Source: Streptomyces sp. NBC_00341
GTDB lineage: Bacteria > Actinomycetota > Actinomycetes > Streptomycetales > Streptomycetaceae
DNA length: 64,000 nucleotides
Reading direction: 5' to 3'
NCBI RefSeq assembly: GCF_041435055.1
Contig: NZ_CP108002.1
Coordinates: forward strand, 682,001 to 746,000
The translations under genes and the position numbers were made by a program. Below are positions 59,038 through 64,000 of the stretch, piece after piece. The notes under the pieces were generated by a model. That model worked only from the letters and a program-made list of their open reading frames with translations, ran no database searches and was not told where the DNA came from. The stretch's first letter is position 1. The number at the start of each line of letters is the position of its first letter.

Positions 59038-59391
59038 GCGCTACCTCCTGCGTGCTGTCGTCGACCGGGGCCCGGGAACCACAGCTGAACAGCGGATTCG
59101 AGGCCTGCGCCACTCCCGGCCGAACTAGATGTACTGCGCAGTTACGTAACGAGAATGCGTCTCGCCATTGCATACGGTCAACGTGGCCGTAACACGGCCG
59201 GGCCCGCCACCCGCACGCTTTCGGCCGTCTGCCGTACGGCCCGGCATGGCGCCGTCCGGGACAGGCCGCACCGCAGCGGCCCGGACCGGCAGCGTGGGCG
59301 AGGCGGAGCAGCACATTCCGGCCATGGGCAAAGACTTACCCATGGTCGCGAAGCATTCCCGCCGGGCCGGACGGCTCAGCCGGGCATCCAC
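59038..59391. other. Intergenic region upstream of asnB
   Basis: 354 bases with AT-rich start near 59130, three tandem dyads (59133-59164) and otherwise GC-rich DNA without a gene. Confidence 0.5.
59133..59164. promoter_or_regulatory. Three adjoining dyads before asnB
   Basis: ACTGCGCAGT (59133-59142), GTTACGTAAC (59141-59150) and CGAGA-ATGCG-TCTCG (59150-59164) overlap end to end in the predicted asnB promoter. Which protein binds is unknown; GTTACGTAAC resembles compact winged-helix or bZIP-like sites. Confidence 0.5.
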
Positions 59392-59811
59392 TTAGTCCCG
59401 CCAGTAGAACAACAGGGTGTCGACGCTGACGGGTTCACGCTCACCGAAGCAGTGATCCGGACGCACGGGCGGATCGGTACGCAGCGCCTCGACGCGCCGG
59501 CGGGGATCGCCCTGCCGTTCGCAGCGGTTCGCGTACTCGTGCACGATCGCACCGCGGAGTTCCTCGTCCAGTCCGTCCACCTCGACCCGGGGGCGCCCCA
59601 GGGCCTCGTACGCGGCCCGGGTCTCCTCCGCGTCGCCGGTGATGCGGTGCAAGGCGTGCGCGGCCCCGAGCGCGGCATCCGTCGTCGGCGCTTCGCCCAA
59701 GTAGCCCCGGAGCCGCACCGGATCGGACAGAAGCGACTGGGCCAGGTACGCGACGCCGTGATCGGGGTCCGCCAGCGCGTCGGTCACGTCCACTCCCGCA
59801 CGATGCCGCAT
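59392..59811 (-). CDS. Hypothetical protein, helical-repeat-like
   Basis: About 139 residues if the ATG at 59811 is used (GTG 59787 or an upstream GTG at 59991 are alternatives; codon bias improves sharply after 59800). It is mostly alpha-helical with short repeated units (DALADPDHGVAYLAQSLLSDP, GAAHALHRITGDAEETRAAYEALG), ending DTLLFYWRD. It may be a HEAT-like or TPR-like scaffold. It follows the MFS gene on the same strand, so it could be part of the peptide-export operon. No family recognised. Confidence 0.5.
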   Translation of the reverse strand: MRHRAGVDVTDALADPDHGVAYLAQSLLSDPVRLRGYLGEAPTTDAALGAAHALHRITGDAEETRAAYEALGRPRVEVDGLDEELRGAIVHEYANRCERQGDPRRRVEALRTDPPVRPDHCFGEREPVSVDTLLFYWRD

Positions 59812-59950
59812 CCGGACGTGAAAGGCTCGGTCCTCGGGCCGCGCGACACCGGTGCGGCCACGGAGAGGCCGCGGAGAGGCCGCGAGCGTCACCAGACCGG
59901 GTGCGGCCGACCGGTCGCCGAACAGGCCAAGCGCTTCGCATGTGCGGACG

Positions 59951-61384
59951 CTACTGGCGGCTGCCGGGACGGGGCTGCGGGCGGGATTCACTCCTGACCC
60001 CGGTCCTCGGCAGTCTCGTCGCGCCCGCCGCTGCGCACAGGCAGAGGCCGAGGACCCACCAGAAGGTGTCGCCGAACGCGGCGGGGATGTCGGGGGCGCG
60101 GGCCGACAGCCGGTTCTGCAGGACCACCGCGAGGGCGGCGGTGCCGATCGAGCCGCCGACCGTGTTGAGCAGGTTGAGCGCGCCGGAGGCACGGGGCAGG
60201 TGTTCGGGCTCGATGCGGCTGTAGACGATGTTCATCACGGGTGCGCCGACCATGGCCATGCCGAAGCCGCGGACCGCCAGGGCCGAGGCGATCACGGTGT
60301 CCGGGAGGCCGTGGTGGAGCTGGGTGAAGGGGGCGGTGCCGGCGAGGATCAGCACGATGCCGGTGATCACCAGGGTCCTCGGCGCGGCTTTGCCGATCTC
60401 TCTGGTGACCAGCACGGAGCCGGCCGCCGCGCCGAGCCCCTGGGGGGCGAGGAGCAGACCCGCCTCCCAGGCCGACATACCGCGGCCGGTCTGGAAGTAG
60501 AGCGGCAGCAGGAACATCGTGCCGAACACCGAAGCGCCCAGGACGAGCAGGGAGAGGGCGGCGGCGCCGAAGGGGGGCCGGGTGAACAGGCGGGGGTCGA
60601 CCAGTGGGGCGCCGCGGGTCCGCAGGCCGTGCACGGTGAAGCCGGCCAGCATCGCCAGGCCCGCGGCGACGCCGGCGGTGGCCGGGGCGGTGCGGCCGTG
60701 GGCGACCTCGGTCAGGCCGAACACCAGCACGGCCAGACCGGGCGAGAGCAGCAGGGCGCCTCGCAGGTCGAACGGCGTCCGCCGGTTCGCCGGGGGTACC
60801 GCCGGCACATAGCGGCGGGCCAGCAGGGCGGCGGCCAGGCCGATCGGCAGGTTGACCAGGAACAGCCACGGCCAGGGCGCCACCGAGAGGATGGAGCCGC
60901 CGGCCAGCGGGCCGAAGACCGGTGACAGCAGCGGGACGACCGCGACGACGCTGATCACCCGTCCGGTGCGGCCGGGCCCCGCGACGCGGGCCAGCAGCGC
61001 CTGCCCGGTCGCGGGCAGCAGGCCGCCGCCGAGGCCCTGGATCACCCGGAACACGATCAGACTGGTCACCGACCAGGCCGACGCGCAGAGCACAGAGCCG
61101 AGCAGGAAGACGCCCACGGCGGCGAGCCATGTCCGCCGGCCGCCGTACCGGTCGGCCAGCCAGCCGGAAGCGGGCACGGCGGCGACCACGGCCAGCAGGT
61201 AGCCGGTGGTGACCCACTGGATCTCGGCGACCGACACGTCGAACTCGTCGGTGAGGCGGTCGATTCCGACGCTGACGATCGTGGCGTCCAGCGTGGCCAT
61301 GAAGGTGCCGAGCACCAGGATGAACGCGATCCGCAGCAGTTCCCGGTCGACCCGCTCCTGCGGCGGTGCGGCGTTCGCGCTCAT
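59951..61384 (-). CDS. MFS drug-export protein (DHA2, EmrB/QacA type)
   Basis: 477 residues, 14 predicted helices. The ATG at 61384 overlaps the NRPS stop by 4 bases (ATGA), so it is co-translated. Motif A (GWLADRYGGRRTW) and motif C (GLGGGLLPATGQALL; GPLAGGSIL) match the 14-TMS drug:H+ antiporters. The most likely job is to export or give immunity to the peptide made by the adjoining NRPS. The last ~20 residues are Arg/Pro-rich. Confidence 0.92.
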   Translation of the reverse strand: MSANAAPPQERVDRELLRIAFILVLGTFMATLDATIVSVGIDRLTDEFDVSVAEIQWVTTGYLLAVVAAVPASGWLADRYGGRRTWLAAVGVFLLGSVLCASAWSVTSLIVFRVIQGLGGGLLPATGQALLARVAGPGRTGRVISVVAVVPLLSPVFGPLAGGSILSVAPWPWLFLVNLPIGLAAALLARRYVPAVPPANRRTPFDLRGALLLSPGLAVLVFGLTEVAHGRTAPATAGVAAGLAMLAGFTVHGLRTRGAPLVDPRLFTRPPFGAAALSLLVLGASVFGTMFLLPLYFQTGRGMSAWEAGLLLAPQGLGAAAGSVLVTREIGKAAPRTLVITGIVLILAGTAPFTQLHHGLPDTVIASALAVRGFGMAMVGAPVMNIVYSRIEPEHLPRASGALNLLNTVGGSIGTAALAVVLQNRLSARAPDIPAAFGDTFWWVLGLCLCAAAGATRLPRTGVRSESRPQPRPGSRQ

Positions 61385-64000
61385 CGGGGCTCCAGGAGGC
61401 CGAGGACGTCGTCGTCGAGGTGCTCGTCCAGGTCGCGGAGCAGGTCGAGCAGTTCCTCCGCGAGTCCGGGGGCGGCGATCCGGTGGGCGAGCACGCCGGT
61501 CCAGCCGTCGCCGTCCGGCATGACGGTCAGGGTCACCGGGTGATGGGTGGCCTCGCGGAAGCGGGTTCCGACGACGGTGAGCCCGGGGGCGGGTTCGCGG
61601 AGGCGGTCCGGGTCTACGGGGTAGTTCTCGAACACCACCATGCTGTCGAACAGCCTGCGCCGTCCGGTCAGCCGTTCCAGCTCCGACAGGGGCACGTGGT
61701 GGTGCTCGATCAGCGCCCGCTGCCGGGACTGCAGTCGAGCGAGCGTCTCCGCGAGGGTCCCGTCGAGCCGGGCCCGTACCGGCACCGTGTTGGCCAGCAG
61801 TCCGATGATCTCCTCGATGCCCTCCAGTTCCGGCGGGCGGCAGGACACCATGGCGCCGAAGCAGACGTCCTGGCGGCCGGACCGGCGGGCGAGCAGCAGC
61901 GCCCACGCGCCCTGCACCAGCGTGTTCGGGGTGAGTCCGCGCCGGGCCGCGAGGCGGGTGAGGCGGGCCACCAGATCCGCGTCGAACTCGATGACCTCGG
62001 GTTCCTGCCAGGCCGGGCCGGGCCGGCCGCCGCCCAGGTAGTCGCCCTCGGGCAGGCCGTCCAGTTCGCCCGCCCAGGCCGTGAGGTCGGGCTCGTGCTC
62101 GGCGCTCCAGCGCAGGTAGCCGGCGAACGGGACGGGGGCGGGCAGATCCGGGGCCCCGCCGCGCACCCGCGCCGTGTACAGGGCGAACAGCTCGGTGAGG
62201 ATACGCGGGGCCGACCAGCCGTCGGAGAGTACGTGATGGCTGGTCAGGACCAGCTCCGCGCGTTCGGGGCCGCGCCGGATCACGGTCAGCCGCAGGAGCG
62301 GGCCGTGGGCGAGGTCGAACGGCTCGGCCAGGTCGGCCGCCAGCACCTCGTCGACGGGCCCGTCCGCCACCCGGAAGTCCGGCCGGGGCGATCGCGGGAT
62401 CACCGCCAGATCGGCGGGGAACACGGCGGCCAGGTTCGGGTGGCGGCCCAGCAGGTCGGTGCCCGCGGCGCGCAGGGCGTCGACGTCGAGCGGGCCGGCG
62501 AGCGAGAACGCCGACTGCACGGTGTACGGGTCGGGGCGCTCGGTGCGCGAGTGCCGCAGCATCACCTCCTGCAGCGGAGTCAGCGGCTGCACGTCGGCGG
62601 CCGGGCGGTCGTGGTCGAGTGCGCTGAGCTCGGGGGCGGCGGCGATGCGCAGGAGCGCGTCCCGGATGTGCTCGGCCAGTGCTTCGGTCTCGGCGGGGGT
62701 GAACAGCGCGGACGGCCAGGTGATCCGGATCCCCAGCGCGTCGTCGCGTACCAGGGCGTTGACCATCAGGCTGTACGGCAGGGGCATCGCGTCGGAGCCG
62801 TTCGAGCCGAGCGGGTCGGCGTCCGGGGGCGACTGCCACGGCGTCTCGCTGTCCGGGGCTCCCGGGTAGCGGCCGAGGTAGTTCCAGGCGATCTCCGGTG
62901 CCACGGGGTCCAGCAGGCCCGCGGCGGTGAGGATGCCGTGTCCGAGGCCGTCGCCCTGGGCGCGCAGCCGCTCCCTGACCGCCTTCACGTCGTCGCCGGC
63001 TTCGAGCCTGACGGGGTGGACGGCGGTGAACCAGCCGACGGTCTGGGAGAGGTCGACGTGCCGGGGGCGGCCGTGGCTCTCCAGCGCGACCAGTACCTCC
63101 GGTGTGCCGCGCCAGTCCCGTACTGCCTGCGCGAGTGCCGTCAGCAGGACAGCGTCCGGCGTGGTGCGGTATGCGGCCGGCAGGGTGGTGATCAGGGCGC
63201 GGGTCGGTTCGGGGTCGAGCCGGATCTCGTGGTGCTCGGCGGTGGCGACGGTGTCGCGGGCCGGGTCGAGGGGGCGGGTGAGCGCCGGGGTGGCGGTCAT
63301 CCGCCGCCAGTGCGGGAGTTCGGAGCTCCGGTCGGCGTCGCGCAGTGAGCGCGCCCAGCCGAGGAAGGACTGGCCGTGCCGGGTCAGTGTTCCGCCGGAG
63401 TGGGCGTGCTCCAGGTCGTCCAGCAGGACGCGCCAGGACACCCCGTCGACGATCAGGTGGTGGGCGATCAGGAGGAGCCGGCCCGGCCGGTCCGCTCCGG
63501 CGTCCACCCACACCGCGCGCAGCAGCGGTCCGGTGCGCGGGTCCATCGACGCGCGGGCCGCGGCGATCGCGGCGTCGGCCGGGGCCCGCAGGTCCCCGGT
63601 TGCCGTTGTGCGGGTGAGTACGTCGGCTGCGGTCACCGCACCGGCCGGCGGGATGTGCAGGGTGTCACCGGCCAGGCGGGCCCGCAGTACGTCGTGGCGG
63701 GCCAGGAGCGCGTCGAGCACGGACCGCCAGCCCGTCTCGTCGCCGCCCGGCGGGACACAGACCTCCACCCACTGGCAGAACCCGTCCGCGGCCGCTCCCG
63801 CCCGGCGCAGCAGGTCGCGCATGAGCGGGGTCAGCGGGGCGTCTCCGGTCGTCGGGGCCTGTCCGGCGTCGAGGGCGGCGGCCCGTTCCGCGATCCCGGC
63901 GACCGTCTCCCCCTCGAACACGTCCTTGGCGGTCAGGCCGAGTCCCTGGCGACGGGCGCGCGAGACCACTTGAAGCGAGACGATGCTGTCCCCGCCGATG
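61381..64000 (-). CDS. NRPS C-terminal part: PCP-E-C (5' end outside window)
   Basis: At least 873 residues at the right edge. The frame enters with a carrier-protein site GGDSIVSLQVVSR (phosphopantetheine Ser), followed by an epimerisation domain (AHHLIVDGVSWRVLLDDL, ALAQAVRDWRG, IAWNYLGRY) and a condensation domain (SHHVLSDGWSAPRILTELF, FAGYLRWSAEHEPDL). It stops directly after the condensation domain, with no thioesterase, so it either passes a D-amino-acyl chain to a following A-PCP protein encoded elsewhere or releases it by a C-terminal condensation-type cyclisation. The MFS gene overlaps by 4 bases. Confidence 0.93.
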   Translation of the reverse strand, partial: IGGDSIVSLQVVSRARRQGLGLTAKDVFEGETVAGIAERAAALDAGQAPTTGDAPLTPLMRDLLRRAGAAADGFCQWVEVCVPPGGDETGWRSVLDALLARHDVLRARLAGDTLHIPPAGAVTAADVLTRTTATGDLRAPADAAIAAARASMDPRTGPLLRAVWVDAGADRPGRLLLIAHHLIVDGVSWRVLLDDLEHAHSGGTLTRHGQSFLGWARSLRDADRSSELPHWRRMTATPALTRPLDPARDTVATAEHHEIRLDPEPTRALITTLPAAYRTTPDAVLLTALAQAVRDWRGTPEVLVALESHGRPRHVDLSQTVGWFTAVHPVRLEAGDDVKAVRERLRAQGDGLGHGILTAAGLLDPVAPEIAWNYLGRYPGAPDSETPWQSPPDADPLGSNGSDAMPLPYSLMVNALVRDDALGIRITWPSALFTPAETEALAEHIRDALLRIAAAPELSALDHDRPAADVQPLTPLQEVMLRHSRTERPDPYTVQSAFSLAGPLDVDALRAAGTDLLGRHPNLAAVFPADLAVIPRSPRPDFRVADGPVDEVLAADLAEPFDLAHGPLLRLTVIRRGPERAELVLTSHHVLSDGWSAPRILTELFALYTARVRGGAPDLPAPVPFAGYLRWSAEHEPDLTAWAGELDGLPEGDYLGGGRPGPAWQEPEVIEFDADLVARLTRLAARRGLTPNTLVQGAWALLLARRSGRQDVCFGAMVSCRPPELEGIEEIIGLLANTVPVRARLDGTLAETLARLQSRQRALIEHHHVPLSELERLTGRRRLFDSMVVFENYPVDPDRLREPAPGLTVVGTRFREATHHPVTLTVMPDGDGWTGVLAHRIAAPGLAEELLDLLRDLDEHLDDDVLGLLEPR

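Overview
The window is high-GC actinobacterial DNA and almost certainly a Streptomyces chromosome, probably an arm or sub-arm region rather than the core. The evidence is near-universal G/C at third codon positions, frequent GTG/TTG starts, Tat/Sec-secreted polysaccharide and protein degraders, a DasR-type operator, a c-di-AMP riboswitch before a LysM/transglycosylase gene, SpoIIE-type phosphatases, HelR, paired TerD genes and an NRPS. I see no tRNA, rRNA or CRISPR array.

Layout. 1-5.1 kb: amino-sugar and chitin use. The end of a sugar ABC permease overlaps a GH20 hexosaminidase, followed by a secreted lectin/propeller protein and an AA10 lytic polysaccharide monooxygenase with a DasR-like site in its promoter. 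5.2-9.3 kb: Lrp-like regulator, membrane Ser/Thr kinase and two aldo/keto reductases. 9.7-17.5 kb: a very large secreted M4+M28 double protease, an XRE regulator and a secreted CBM32/GH55-like protein behind a LacI-type palindrome. 17.5-26.2 kb: two SpoIIE-family phosphatases with sensor domains, a potassium channel, a 31-codon ORF with a consensus ribosome site, a geranylgeranyl-reductase-type flavoprotein and a GNAT protein. 26.3-33.6 kb: two tiny proteins, a Tat-exported cholesterol oxidase, a reductase/carboxymuconolactone-decarboxylase pair, the riboswitch-controlled LysM transglycosylase, an alpha/beta hydrolase and a nitrobindin-like protein.

33.6-40.3 kb is a decayed, insertion-rich zone. 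It holds a MITE, an N-terminally truncated DDE transposase, an ISL3 transposase remnant, an aldo/keto reductase pseudogene, two intact related epoxide hydrolases, a TetR regulator and a CGNR regulator with duplicated operator-like dyads. 40.4-45.6 kb: HelR-type RNA polymerase-recycling ATPase with a structured leader, a TetR gene carrying a GGGGCC-type hexanucleotide repeat, a broken acyltransferase and a BlaI/M56 sensor-protease pair. 45.8-51.2 kb: TerD-TerD-TerB stress genes, then a secreted GH92 alpha-mannosidase with a LacI-type operator. 51.2-54.3 kb: KatG, diverging from a Fur-family repressor; a dyad sits inside the katG promoter, and the katG leader carries degenerate 15-nt repeats. 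54.5-57.1 kb: two adjacent genes I cannot assign, the best candidate here for an undescribed system. 57.2-64 kb: AsnB, a hypothetical protein, a drug-export MFS protein and the end of an NRPS finishing PCP-E-C without a thioesterase, so a peptide cluster runs off the right edge.

Many genes appear locally controlled: at least seven operator-like dyads lie next to a regulator gene or in front of a catabolic gene. Functions come from motif recognition by eye; no database search was run.
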